Made by a program: the position numbers and the translations under genes
Shown: positions 28,467-40,380 of the stretch, piece after piece
Layout of the letters: every line of letters begins with the position of its first letter
Position numbering within the stretch: position 1 is the stretch's first letter
NCBI RefSeq assembly: GCF_008121495.1
Contig: NZ_CP043051.1
Coordinates: 558,001-622,000 of the forward strand
Source of the DNA: Mediterraneibacter gnavus ATCC 29149
Lineage (GTDB): Bacteria > Bacillota > Clostridia > Lachnospirales > Lachnospiraceae
DNA length: 64,000 bases
Direction: 5' to 3'
The notes under the pieces: model-generated
Databases searched by the model: none
The model's input: the letters and a program-made list of their open reading frames with translations, nothing else
What the model was told of the DNA's origin: nothing

Positions 28467-29587
28467 ATCGTACTTCCCTCTCCGATAATCTCACTGAGTT
28501 TCACTTTTCGATCTTCGAACCTTGATTTCGTGCAGGCATCTGCCGTCGCAATCGCAGCTCTTGCAGCTTCTCCTGTGAGCAATGGTCTGAATTCATCGTC
28601 AACTTCCTTTCCATGGAGAATGCCATTTAGGTATTTCATCTCATTTTTCATAATGCTGTGGAGCCACATTGGCGGTTTCTTTCCTGGCTTTCCATACATA
28701 ATGGCACCATCCATCTCCGTACCATGATAGATTCTTGTCCGATCATCATCTTCTTCCTGTGACTCATGCACAAGGAAATGTTCCTCCCTGCCATCTACTT
28801 TCAGTGTACCGCCACAATCACACATATCAATCTTAATTGCACCTTTTGTTCCTTGAATCAGGACGTAATGTTCTGGCCAATGGAAAGCAGACCCCCATTC
28901 TAATACTGCATACCGATTATCAGAAAACTGCATATTCACAAACAACATGTCATCTTCATCTCCAAAAGCCTCTCCCTGATGTGCAACATTTCCACCTGTC
29001 ATGGTAACTTCTTCTGGCATTCCTCCCATCAAAAACTGTACACAATCCAATTCATGGATGTGATGGTACAGATGTCCACCTGATTTTTCCCTGATTTTTT
29101 TCCAGGAAATAGTTGGCTGCTGTTCTTCCCATCCATTTCTTGCAGAATGGCAATAGAGAACTTTTCCAATCACCCCATCATTAATCAGTTTTTTCGCATA
29201 GCGTACCCCATGGAAGAAATTCATAACATGACCTGCCATAAAGATTACACCGTGTTCCTGACAGGTTCTTACCATTTCGTCACAATCCTGATAGGAAAGT
29301 GCAATGGGTTTTTCACAAAATACATTCACGCCATGTTCTGCTGCTTTGATGACCGGCTCTTTATGTAAGTAATTAGGTGTGGCAACAATAACTGCTTCAA
29401 CATCTTCCCTGCTATATAGAGTATCCAGATCCGTTTCCACATCACAATCCAACTCCTCTGCTATGGTCTGACCGTTTTCCGGATCAAGGACTGCCACAAT
29501 CCTAGCACCCTCCTGTTCCTTCATAATTCTTCCAAGTTCTGCACCAAAATATCCTGTTCCTACAATTGCATATCCTACTGTTTTCAT
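28463..29587 (-). CDS. nanOx: 2,7-anhydro-Neu5Ac oxidoreductase (Gfo/Idh/MocA family)
   Basis: Converts imported 2,7-anhydro-Neu5Ac to Neu5Ac through an NAD-dependent redox cycle. It has 374 residues with the Rossmann motif GTGYFG (10-15), the family EKP motif with Lys93, and a histidine-rich active-site segment HLYHHIHELD (His175, His176). Context decides the call: it is translationally coupled to nanH and sits just after the importer genes. Many related oxidoreductases act on other sugars, so the substrate rests on operon match to R. gnavus. Confidence 0.9.
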   Translation of the reverse strand: MKTVGYAIVGTGYFGAELGRIMKEQEGARIVAVLDPENGQTIAEELDCDVETDLDTLYSREDVEAVIVATPNYLHKEPVIKAAEHGVNVFCEKPIALSYQDCDEMVRTCQEHGVIFMAGHVMNFFHGVRYAKKLINDGVIGKVLYCHSARNGWEEQQPTISWKKIREKSGGHLYHHIHELDCVQFLMGGMPEEVTMTGGNVAHQGEAFGDEDDMLFVNMQFSDNRYAVLEWGSAFHWPEHYVLIQGTKGAIKIDMCDCGGTLKVDGREEHFLVHESQEEDDDRTRIYHGTEMDGAIMYGKPGKKPPMWLHSIMKNEMKYLNGILHGKEVDDEFRPLLTGEAARAAIATADACTKSRFEDRKVKLSEIIGEGSTI

Positions 29588-29608
29588 TACTTAATACCTC
29601 CAATTTTT

Positions 29609-30445
29609 TTATTTTACTGCACCATCTGTCATTCCACCTGCAATTTTATTCTGAATAAACATAAAAAATATAACGGATGGAACTACTACGAGAGTTGATG
29701 CTGCCATCATATCTCCCCAGTTCAATATTTCAGCTCCCTGCAAAGATTTTAATGCCACGGAAACCGTCATTTTATCTGTACTGTTAATTAAAATCAATGA
29801 ATATAAGAATTCATTCCATGCATTGATAAATGTATAAATTGCTGTTGCTACAATCCCCGGCATGACCAGAGGAAGAACAATCTGTACAAACGTTTGAAAT
29901 TTATTGGCACCATCCACTCTTGCTGCTTCTTCAATCCCCAATGGCACCGTTTTGAAAAATCCTACCAGCATCCAGACTGCGTAAGGAACACTAAAGGATA
30001 GGTATACAATAATCAGACCGATCCGGGTATTAACTAATCCCAACTTTGCCATTACCATAGAATAGGGAATTGCCAGCAGAATGGGTGGAAACATGTATGT
30101 AGCTACAAGTACTTTTGACATAATGGAACCCAGTTTTGGAAAAAAACGTACAATCCCATAAGCCGCCATGGAAGAAATCACAATTGCAATGCACGTTGTG
30201 ATAATGGCTATGAACAAACTGTTTCCAATATTTTTAGCAAATCCCAAATCCTGAATCACATGGGTAAAGTTATCTAAGGTAAAATGTTTCGGTAAGAATC
30301 TGGTAGGATTGGATGTCAATTCTCCCGATGCCTTCACCGAACACAACAGTATCCACACTAACGGGAAAAACGCAATCAATGATAAGATTATCAAATATAA
30401 ATGGCAGAAAGCATTTCCGACTTTTCCTTTTCGATTCATCATCAT
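29609..30445 (-). CDS. ABC importer permease (MalG-type) for 2,7-anhydro-Neu5Ac
   Basis: A 278-residue inner-membrane permease with six predicted membrane segments and the EAA loop EEAARVDGANKFQTFVQIVLP that contacts the ATPase. It overlaps the preceding permease by 4 bases. Three consecutive ATG codons follow AAGGAGG; the second or third gives the better spacing. It partners the lipoprotein and the other permease. No ATPase is encoded nearby, so a shared MsmK/UgpC-type ATPase is expected. Confidence 0.9.
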   Translation of the reverse strand: MMMNRKGKVGNAFCHLYLIILSLIAFFPLVWILLCSVKASGELTSNPTRFLPKHFTLDNFTHVIQDLGFAKNIGNSLFIAIITTCIAIVISSMAAYGIVRFFPKLGSIMSKVLVATYMFPPILLAIPYSMVMAKLGLVNTRIGLIIVYLSFSVPYAVWMLVGFFKTVPLGIEEAARVDGANKFQTFVQIVLPLVMPGIVATAIYTFINAWNEFLYSLILINSTDKMTVSVALKSLQGAEILNWGDMMAASTLVVVPSVIFFMFIQNKIAGGMTDGAVK

Positions 30446-31332
30446 TTATCCTCCTTTTCCCATTTTGCAATAATTGTAAAGTACACTACACATACCAACA
30501 GCAAAAATGCCAGCAATAACATGGTGACTGCAGAGGATCTTCCTAACAGTTTTGTATTCCAACCCATGTTGTAAGCATAAATCGGCATTGTTGTTGTTGC
30601 ATTTGCCGGTCCACCACCGGTAAGCAGGTAAATAATATCAAAGTTATTGAATACCCAGATTGTACGAAGAACAACTAAAAGTCCAACAACAATCTTAATA
30701 TGCGGTACTGTAATGAACCAAAACTGCTGAAACTTAGATGCACCATCAATCTGTGCCGCTTCATACTGATCCTGCGGAATTGTCTGCAAAGCAGATAATA
30801 CATTCACCATGATCATCGGTGCACCAAACCATACATTGATAAAAATTAACGTCAGGAATACCAGACTGCTGTCACTAAGGAATTGTGGTAATTCGCTGCA
30901 TATTCCAAGCTGAACCAGCATATTGGGAATAAATCCAGACACTCCATTTAAAATCCATTTCCAGGACAATGCTATTACAATGGATGGAAATGCCCACGGA
31001 ATAATCATCAACGTACGATAAATACCTTTTCCTACTTTTACACGGTTAATTGCAAGAGCTGCTGTAAATCCAATAAATAACTGCCCTAATAATGAGCCTA
31101 TAGTCCATAAAATAGAATTTAGGAATGCCTTATAAAAATTTGGATCTGTCAACACTTCCTTATAATTCGCCATTCCTATAAAATCATAGGTCAGCCGAAT
31201 CAAGTGCTTTGATGTCATGCTATAATACAGGCTGGAAAATATTGGGTATATCAGCAAAACACCTACCACCAGCAACGCAGGTAGTACAAAAATCCAACGG
31301 GCATAATCTACTTTTTCTTTTCTTTTCATCAT
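30442..31332 (-). CDS. ABC importer permease (MalF-type) for 2,7-anhydro-Neu5Ac
   Basis: A 296-residue permease with six predicted membrane segments. Its EAA loop reads QYEAAQIDGASKFQQFWFIT. It lies 45 bases after the solute-binding protein gene and overlaps the second permease. Substrate assignment follows from the adjacent binding protein, sialidase and NanOx; the permease sequence alone would indicate only a CUT1 sugar transporter. Confidence 0.9.
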   Translation of the reverse strand: MMKRKEKVDYARWIFVLPALLVVGVLLIYPIFSSLYYSMTSKHLIRLTYDFIGMANYKEVLTDPNFYKAFLNSILWTIGSLLGQLFIGFTAALAINRVKVGKGIYRTLMIIPWAFPSIVIALSWKWILNGVSGFIPNMLVQLGICSELPQFLSDSSLVFLTLIFINVWFGAPMIMVNVLSALQTIPQDQYEAAQIDGASKFQQFWFITVPHIKIVVGLLVVLRTIWVFNNFDIIYLLTGGGPANATTTMPIYAYNMGWNTKLLGRSSAVTMLLLAFLLLVCVVYFTIIAKWEKEDK

Positions 31333-31377
31333 ATATGCCTTTCCTCATTTCCTGGGCTATCTATCTAACCCGTTTTT

Positions 31378-32715
31378 TCATTGCTGCACGGTACTGAATA
31401 ATTCATTTAATTGCTTTTCTGCTGTTTTGGCAGCCTTCTTCACATCCGTACCATTCGTAATAATATCCTGGAACATACTTTCAATGATTCCCTGAGAAGT
31501 AAGGAAACCTGCCTGAATGCTTGGACCATGCTCATATCCGATAGCGGTTCCCTTCTCCATTGCATCTGTAATCACATCGACTGCGTTGGAGAACTTTTGA
31601 ACTGTCTCGTTTTCCTTATATTCCGGCGTATCAGAAATTCCACTAATGGAAGGAAGCATTCCTACTGGAGTCGCATCCAGGAATTTAATATAGGTATCTC
31701 TCTCATACAGTTTTTTCATAAAGGCTTTACAGATTTCCGGATGTTTTGAATTTCTCCAAATGACCATAGGAATATTAGAAGTCTCAGCTCCATAATCTGG
31801 ATCATCTGCATTCAGCTTTGGAAGTGGCGCACAATCGATCTGATCGATCAAATCCGGAGAGTTGGTTTCCACCCCGCTAATCTGGAAACCCGAATTAAAA
31901 TCAAATGCTGTTTTTCCCTGATAAAACAAATTTGCCTGATCCAATACAGCATAATTGACAGAATCTTTCGGAGAACAGTTTTTATAAATATCCAACCAGT
32001 ATTTGATTCCATCTATTGCCAGGTCACTGGTCAGATCTGCTTTAAGGTCATCGGTCAAAAGACTCCCTCCCCCACTCCTGACATAAAAATTCAAAAACCT
32101 GGTTGCCATAAGATCATTTGAACCACAAGGGAAGGAACAGCCATACACACCATCTTTTGTAAGTGTTTTTGCAGCCTCAGCAAATTCATCCCATGTCTTA
32201 GGCACAGAAAGTCCTGCTTCCTCCAATAAATCCTTACGATACCACATAACCTGTGCGTGAGAATACAGTGGCAAGGAATAACATTCCCCATCTTTTTCAC
32301 CTTCCGATAATGCCGTCTTTGAAAATTTGTCCCTTCCAATATCATCTATTAAGTCATCCACAGGCACCAAAGCATCTGCATTCATCATCTCTACCACATG
32401 CCCTGGAAGTGCAGTACTCATGTCTGGCACATTTCCTGAAGCCAGCCCCGTTGTCCATTTTGTGTAAAAATCTCCCCAAGAGAATGTTTCAATTTTAATA
32501 TTTACTCCCGGATTATCTTTCATAAACTGGTCCGCGGTTTCCTGTATCACTTCCAGTCTTGGTCCTTGTGTAAAAGAATGCCAAAATGTAATATCTCCTT
32601 TCAGCTCCTCGGATGCCACTTGATTTGCTGCGCCCTCTTCTTTAGAACCACATCCCGCAAGTATGGTAGATGCAATCATTGTTCCGGCTAATAAAATAGC
32701 TGTTTTTTTCTTCAT
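31378..32715 (-). CDS. Solute-binding lipoprotein for 2,7-anhydro-Neu5Ac
   Basis: A 445-residue CUT1-family binding protein with a lipoprotein signal peptide and lipobox ILAGC (Cys22), tethered outside the membrane. The fold starts at about residue 38 (LKGDITFWHSFTQGPRLEV). It is the first of the transport genes and has its own candidate promoter after the AraC gene. The ligand is inferred from the conserved R. gnavus-type cluster. Confidence 0.9.
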   Translation of the reverse strand: MKKKTAILLAGTMIASTILAGCGSKEEGAANQVASEELKGDITFWHSFTQGPRLEVIQETADQFMKDNPGVNIKIETFSWGDFYTKWTTGLASGNVPDMSTALPGHVVEMMNADALVPVDDLIDDIGRDKFSKTALSEGEKDGECYSLPLYSHAQVMWYRKDLLEEAGLSVPKTWDEFAEAAKTLTKDGVYGCSFPCGSNDLMATRFLNFYVRSGGGSLLTDDLKADLTSDLAIDGIKYWLDIYKNCSPKDSVNYAVLDQANLFYQGKTAFDFNSGFQISGVETNSPDLIDQIDCAPLPKLNADDPDYGAETSNIPMVIWRNSKHPEICKAFMKKLYERDTYIKFLDATPVGMLPSISGISDTPEYKENETVQKFSNAVDVITDAMEKGTAIGYEHGPSIQAGFLTSQGIIESMFQDIITNGTDVKKAAKTAEKQLNELFSTVQQ

Positions 32716-32813
32716 AATCTTACCCTCATTTGTTCGTTATGTTGTTATTTAGTTTCATTTTCCCAATGCAGCCACATCATTTGTTTTATTGTAATCTTAT
32801 TTTAGTCACTATT

Positions 32814-32843
32814 TTTATACATATCTACTAAACGCACACTCAA
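32814..32843 (-). promoter_or_regulatory. Candidate promoter of the sialic-acid transport/catabolic genes
   Basis: On the minus strand TTGAGT (32838-32843), an 18-base spacer and TATAAA (32814-32819) lie about 100 bases before the binding-protein start and after the AraC regulator stop. This is a moderate match. Confidence 0.5.
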
Positions 32844-32866
32844 TAATAGCATTTTACACTCATTTT

Positions 32867-33721
32867 TTACTCTCTTGCTACTTTCCGATATTGATTCGGA
32901 GTAAAACCAAAGGCTGACTTAAATTCCCTTATAAAATAATTCGTGTCTTCATATCCACATGCATACGCAATATCATTGATATTGTCATTACTTACCAGTA
33001 AAGCCCTTGCTGCTGTTGTAAGCCGAATCTCTCTCACATATTCCATTGGTGTCTTTCCCATATTAATCTTAAATAGGCTGCTGAATCTCTGTTTACTAAG
33101 ATCTGCCATTTCTGCCATCTTTTGTGGCGTGTACTTTTCACTTGGATGCAGAATAATATAATCTGCCACTATATAGATCCTTGGATCGATTTGCTCATTC
33201 TTCTTTGAATTCCTATCCCTTAATGACTTTTCCTCTATTGTTTCCACGAAATCTCCAGTCACCTTATCAACCTTATTCCCGTGCATAGCCAGCGAACCAA
33301 TCAGAAGATCCAAATTCCCTCTTACAAAGCATTTTTTTACCATGGAATCCTTTTTTACCCACTTATAAATTTCTTTAAAGTAAACATCTTCTCCCTCATT
33401 GACCGAAACTCTTGGAATCCCATAATATTCCGCCAACATGTCTTCCCCTTCATAAAATACCGAGGTAGTAAAACGAAGACTGTAAAACTCAAAGGATTCA
33501 CCGAGCGCACGACAAGACATTTTGCATCCCTGCGGGATATATACAATCTGATTTTCCTCCACAATAATTTCTTCCCCGTCAATACAAAGTTCCGCCTTTC
33601 CTTTTTCAATATATCGGAATATACTATACGGAATCACTGATTCCGGATACACCCATGTTCTTCCCATGGAATAAAACTCAATATATAAAAACGTAAATCG
33701 TATGTTATCTACCACTGACAT
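32867..33721 (-). CDS. AraC-family regulator of the nan cluster
   Basis: A 284-residue regulator with an N-terminal cupin-like ligand domain (about 1-150) and a C-terminal pair of helix-turn-helix motifs (about 185-284; MAEMADLSKQRFSSLFK and DINDIAYACGYEDTNYFIRE). I chose MSVVDNIRFTFLYI (33721); the upstream ATG is part of the GGAGG site. It probably responds to a sialic-acid derivative and acts at the promoter before the binding-protein gene. Confidence 0.88.
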   Translation of the reverse strand: MSVVDNIRFTFLYIEFYSMGRTWVYPESVIPYSIFRYIEKGKAELCIDGEEIIVEENQIVYIPQGCKMSCRALGESFEFYSLRFTTSVFYEGEDMLAEYYGIPRVSVNEGEDVYFKEIYKWVKKDSMVKKCFVRGNLDLLIGSLAMHGNKVDKVTGDFVETIEEKSLRDRNSKKNEQIDPRIYIVADYIILHPSEKYTPQKMAEMADLSKQRFSSLFKINMGKTPMEYVREIRLTTAARALLVSNDNINDIAYACGYEDTNYFIREFKSAFGFTPNQYRKVARE

Positions 33722-33857
33722 ATCATCCTCCATTGATTAAAAAAACGGCTATAATGACACACCAAGATTTCTCCCTTTCTTTGAATATTCCTTTAAAACA
33801 GATTCAAAGATCGGAAAAACCTAACTATGTATTATAGCTGCTTTCATCATAATTTCT

Positions 33858-34307
33858 TTAAACTTTAATTTTAACGACTATTTTTTTTACTATTTCCGGT
33901 GATTTATCCATCATTGCAACCTTATGTGCATCGCTTGGAAAGCACACCATAAACTCTCCTGCCTTCAATAGATAACCGCCTGATTCATCCCCTTGATAAA
34001 ACCCGATATCTTTTTCTTCACTGAACGGCGTTTGGATTTGCAGACTACTTACATCAGCAGTTGCAATTCTTTCCACTCCTTCAATAATATAATGAACATC
34101 TATATACTTTTGATGTGCTTCATACATACACTCCTTTTCTTCCTTGCTAACAAATGATACTGGGTTCGCCACTATGACTCCTTTCTGAATTACGGTATCC
34201 GGAAATGCTTCTTCCCATCTTTTTATTTCTGCCAAATAGCATAATGCCTGATAGATTTTCCTGTCTTCCTTATAGTTTTCCTTATTCTGAATCGAATCAA
34301 ATATCAT
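33858..34307 (-). CDS. YhcH/YjgK/YiaL family protein (NanQ-like)
   Basis: A 149-residue cupin-fold protein. Conserved metal-binding residues appear in EAHQKYIDVHYIIEG and in the C-terminal GEFMVCFPSDAHKVAM. The E. coli relative NanQ (YhcH) is reported to speed sialic acid anomerisation, which fits this operon. It lies 15 bases after the SGNH esterase gene. Confidence 0.88.
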   Translation of the reverse strand: MIFDSIQNKENYKEDRKIYQALCYLAEIKRWEEAFPDTVIQKGVIVANPVSFVSKEEKECMYEAHQKYIDVHYIIEGVERIATADVSSLQIQTPFSEEKDIGFYQGDESGGYLLKAGEFMVCFPSDAHKVAMMDKSPEIVKKIVVKIKV

Positions 34308-34322
34308 CTCTGGTATCTCCTT

Positions 34323-35033
34323 TCAAATTAGAATCTCATATTTTTTTAACGTATTACGTAAAACTGTGGCCATGATCTGGTATCCTTTGGCATTTGGGTG
34401 CAGACCATCATAGGTAATCTTATCCAACGGCTTGTCTGTTCCTGGAAATACCATTGTAGCATAATAATTTACAAAAATAAGATTATTCTTCTTCGCCACT
34501 TCTGCCAGCCACTCATTCAGCTCTTTGATATAATTTTTTCTACTCCTTTCATCCATCAGGATCGGAATATGAATTGGTAAAAGAGATGTTAGAATCAAGC
34601 AGATATTTTCTTCTTTTGCCTGTTGTACAATTTCTGTAATATGCAGCTTTGCAGTTGCCACTACTTGATTATACGGTGTCGGCTCCAATCTTTTCCAATA
34701 ATCCCCTTCCAGCTCTATGGAATCATTAATTCCTATTCCCAGGATACAATATCTTGGACGTAATTGAACTGCATCTGTATAAAATCGCTTTTTTAAGTAC
34801 TTTGTTGTATCTCCCGCAATGCCCCTATTAACAAGAAAGTGATTACCACTTCCAAAATATGCATTTAGCTCCCAATACTCTGTAATGGAATCCCCAATAA
34901 AGAGAAAATCTGGCTTTTGGTTTGTGTAGCATAATGCATGATTTTTTATATCGAACTCTTTTCTTTTTTTATCCGCTGCAACATTTTCAGAGAAATATTC
35001 CAGCCTCATGTATCCTTCATCTGTTGAAATCAT
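34323..35033 (-). CDS. SGNH/GDSL hydrolase, probable sialic-acid O-acetylesterase
   Basis: A 236-residue cytoplasmic esterase with block I FLFIGDSITEYW (nucleophile Ser), block II NRGIAGDTT, block III LGIGINDS and block V DGLHPNAKGY (Asp/His). There is no signal peptide. I chose MISTDEGYMRLEYF (35033) because AAAGGAGG lies 6 bases upstream; the longer frame has no site. As the first gene of the nan cluster it is likely to de-O-acetylate sialic acids; the activity is inferred. Confidence 0.82.
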   Translation of the reverse strand: MISTDEGYMRLEYFSENVAADKKRKEFDIKNHALCYTNQKPDFLFIGDSITEYWELNAYFGSGNHFLVNRGIAGDTTKYLKKRFYTDAVQLRPRYCILGIGINDSIELEGDYWKRLEPTPYNQVVATAKLHITEIVQQAKEENICLILTSLLPIHIPILMDERSRKNYIKELNEWLAEVAKKNNLIFVNYYATMVFPGTDKPLDKITYDGLHPNAKGYQIMATVLRNTLKKYEILI

Positions 35034-35658
35034 CTGTTGCCTCCTTTTGATTACTATAAATATGCGTTTGCAAAACACCACAAACCGCATAGATACAGCC
35101 TTTTTTGTTACAAAATAAAATATCTCCTCAAAACTCATTTGCAAAGTAAGATTCCTACCATAAAATTTGTATGTCCTATCTTCCTGATGATTTATTGCTC
35201 GCTGACATTACATAACTTATTACCGCAATAGTTGCTAATAAAATTCATCAATATAAGTATCCGTAGCCTGAAACCTCTGATTGTCTGACAACGTAGGACT
35301 CTATCTACATTTCCATCAGGATTGCAAACGTGTTTCTCAATTACCTATATTATAAAAAATAAGTGCATATTCCGAAACTGAATATGCACTCAAAAATAGT
35401 ATTATACGCTTATTTCATTTCCTTTTTCACATAAAGAAGGTATGACATTCTCTGAAACTCTACCTGTGTGTTTATATCTTCATTAGAGAATTATTTCATT
35501 GTCCATAGCTATGTAATCAATAACCTGACAGATTCTAACACGCTGATCCTGGTTTTAAAACAGATGTTTGAAAATGAGTACTATTGTATCTTCCCTGATG
35601 GGAAAAAATTGCACCCACTCATACGGAAACGCGAGAACCGTCATTCTCCCACACAATA
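35034..35658. other. Gene-free region upstream of nan and downstream of the GH1 remnant
   Basis: No convincing gene. The nan promoter must lie in the first 200 bases, but no good -35/-10 pair stands out. A plus-strand open frame at 35468-35725 may contain a degenerate transposase-like scrap (INNLTDSNTLILVLKQM), which is not supported enough to call. A terminator hairpin lies at 35361-35391. Confidence 0.5.
35361..35391 (-). terminator. Hairpin terminator downstream of the GH1 remnant
   Basis: The arms AGTGCATATTC and GAATATGCACT form an 11-bp stem. On the minus strand it is followed by TATTTTTTAT. Confidence 0.75.
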
Positions 35659-37619
<1,961 letters not shown>

Positions 37620-37637
37620 GATACTCTCCTTTCGTTT

Positions 37638-39351
37638 CTATTTGGAAACACAGTTCAGCAGAACTTCTCCGCTCTTCACGGATTCCTCTGCTACCGTCTT
37701 AATTTGCATATAATCTGCTGTATTTGCAACAATGACCGGTGTTGTAATATCCAAACCTTCCTTTTTGATTCCTTCAATATTCGCTCTGACCAGAAGCTGT
37801 CCTGCTTTCACATAATCACCGGCTTTCACTTTTACAGCAAAACAGCTTCCATTTAAAGTCACCGTATCCATGCCTACATGGATCAAAATCTCTGCTCCGA
37901 TATCTGATTTAATGCCTACTGCGTGTCCGGTTGGATACATCACACTGATTACTCCGTCACACGGTGCACAGATTTCTCCATTTTCTGGAATTACTGCCGC
38001 ACCCTGTCCGAGGATTCCTCCCGCAAACGCTTCATCTCTTACCTCAGAAAGAGGAATTACTTTTCCACTGACCGGCGCCAGAAGCGCTTCATCTTTTGCC
38101 GGAATAATTTCCTGTGGTTCTTCTTTCTTTTCTTCTTTTTTCGGAAGCATATCATCACTATATCCAAAGAAATACGTTACAATCGCAGATCCAAAATAGG
38201 CGATCGCACACGCGATTAAAAATCCGACAAATCCGACACCGATATATCCCGGCAATGTCAAAATGCTTGTTCCAAGAAGTGTTGGTGCTCCTGTTCCTGC
38301 AGCAGCTACGATAGCTCCTGCAATTCCGGAAAATACCGCCCCGATGAAAAATGGTCTTTTAAACCGCAATGTAACTCCATAAATCGCAGGTTCTGTAATT
38401 CCTGCGAGAACTGCCGAAAGCGCTGCCGGACCTGCCAGTTCCTTAACTGATTTGTCTTTTGTTTTCAGGAACACACCAAGTGTAGCTCCTGCCTGTGCCA
38501 TGTTATTGGGTCCAGTGATGGTAAACAATGTATCTCGTCCATACTCTGCAATATTATTCATAACAATCGGAACAAATCCCCAGTGTACACCAAACATGAC
38601 TGCTGCCGGCCAGATCAGACCAAGCAGTCCCCCTGCAATAACCGGATTCAATCCCACCAGTCCTGTATATCCGGAAGCCAGTGCTTTTCCTACAGTATCT
38701 GCAATCGGCCCGATCACAAGATAAGTTGCCGGCACCATAATTGCCAGACTGAGAAGCGGCGTCAAAAAGGTTTTGCATACTGTCGGGACGATTTTCTTCA
38801 ATCCTTTTTCCAGTTTAGAAAGTGCATATACTGAAATCACAATCGGGATTACAGATGAAGTATAGCTTACCAGCACAACCGGAATTTTTAAAAAGGTCAA
38901 TGCCTCTCCGGCAGAATATGCAGCTGTCCGATCCGGATAAAGTAATGCCGCTGCAACTCCCACTGCCACGAACTCATTCGCTCTGAATTTTTTTGCTGCG
39001 GTATATGCCAGAAATACCAGAAATCGTATCCATAAATGTATTCAGGAGATTCTTTTTCTCCCCTGATTCCTCTGCATCACTCGGATTCTCCTTTTTTAAG
39101 TCTGTAACTTCAAAAATTGTATCATATACATCCGCTACATGCTGCCCGATTACAACCTGGATCTGACCACCGCTGTCAAGTACTGTAATCACTCCCTCCA
39201 ACTGCTCCAGTTTTTTCTTATCTACATTCTGTATGTTTTTTACTTTAAATCGAAGCCTTGTTGCACAATGGATCAAAGTATTAACATTTTCCACCCCACC
39301 GATATATCTGACAATTTCCTTTGCCAGATTTTCATAGTTTTTCTTAGCCAT
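37638..39351 (-). pseudogene. Beta-glucoside PTS transporter IIBCA with deletion and frameshift in IIC
   Basis: Starts at MAKKNYENLAKEIVRYIGG (39351, AGGAGG upstream). The IIB domain has the phosphorylated cysteine in LIHCATRLRF. After MDTISGI the frame breaks: the sequence jumps to what should be the third IIC segment (AYTAAKKFRANEF) in another frame near 38990-39020. About 65 residues are missing relative to BglF-type proteins. The rest of IIC and the IIA domain (ILIHVGMDTVTLNG, His) are intact to 37638. The transporter should be inactive. Confidence 0.85.
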
Positions 39352-39382
39352 GGTTGCATTCCTCCTGTTTTTTGTAAACTGT

Positions 39383-39392
39383 AACGCGCGTT
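39383..39392. promoter_or_regulatory. Candidate LacI-type operator upstream of the PTS gene
   Basis: AACGCGCGTT is a perfect 10-bp palindrome with a central CG step, as favoured by LacI-family proteins. It lies 32 bases before the IIB start and next to a LacI-type regulator remnant. Confidence 0.35.
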
Positions 39393-39508
39393 CTTTATTT
39401 AAAACCAAGATAACATCTGACAGAAAAACTCTCAATCCCCTTTCATTTTTTCTGCTATTTTGCAGATTTCACTTCCGATATTCCCTGATTCTCTCCTCAA
39501 ATTTATAA

Positions 39509-39545
39509 AAAATAACAGGCATTTAAATTTTCTTTAAATACCCGT
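39509..39545 (-). terminator. Hairpin downstream of the LacI remnant
   Basis: The arms ATTTAAA and TTTAAAT with flanking GG/CC pairs are followed on the minus strand by TGTTATTTTTT. It sits between the LacI remnant and the PTS gene. Confidence 0.6.
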
Positions 39546-39558
39546 CATCAAATATTTT

Positions 39559-40373
39559 TCACCCATAAATATATTTTGTTTTATCGAACACTGTTTCCCC
39601 TTCTGAAAGCCGGGTCTTATAGTATACTCTCATAATTTCTTCGTTTTCGTCTTCCATATAACGGAGCAGATGCTTCACTGCTGCTATGTGGCGTTTCGTA
39701 TGGGTTCCTTTGATCAGTGTCAGTTCAAATCCCGGAAGTTCCACTGGTGCAACTGCATCAAATCCAAGCAAAGAGATGTCCCTTGGAATTCGTATATTCC
39801 GCTCAAGAAGCGCTTTGATCCCCACATGGAAATAACAGAACTTTCCAGAATAAACGCAGTCACTCCCCGCATTCCTTCATCCAGATATTTTCCCATCGAA
39901 AAAGCAGCTTCCTCTACATTACAGCCAAGCTGCCTGATACGATTGCTTGCGTCTCCACACTCCCGCTTTGCCATCTCCAGAACAAATGCTTCTCTTCTTT
40001 CGAGAAAATTGAAAATATCAATATCTTCTGCCAGATATACAATCCTGCTATGCCCCTTATCTACCAGATAATCTACACCTCTTCGGATTCCTTCCCGGTT
40101 ATCGATCAGAAAACTATTGATTCCCTCTTCATAAAACAGATTATCTCCTGTTACAATCGGTATCTGAAGTTCTAAAAAGGGATAAATATCTGATTTTTCC
40201 ATTTCTGCCGCCATGATGTAGATTCCTTTTACGTCCTTCTCCCTGCATTCAGCAATCAGATTCTCTACATGTTCACACTTTTCCTGAAACAGACGATATT
40301 CAAATGAATACCCAGATTTTTCCACAATCGCTTTTATCGTTTCAATCACAGGATGGCGCACCTGGTGGTCCAC
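39559..40373 (-). pseudogene. LacI/GalR-family regulator lacking its DNA-binding domain and frameshifted
   Basis: The ligand-binding core begins mid-domain at HPVIETIKAIVEKSGYSF, so the whole helix-turn-helix and hinge (about 65-75 residues) are gone. The frame runs to VTAFILESSVISM near 39825, then continues in another frame as GIKALLERNIRIPRDISLLGFDAVAP to the stop at 39559. A single small indel explains this. The regulator can neither bind DNA nor make its full core. It was presumably the repressor of the adjacent PTS operon. Confidence 0.85.
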
Positions 40374-40380
40374 TAATCCA

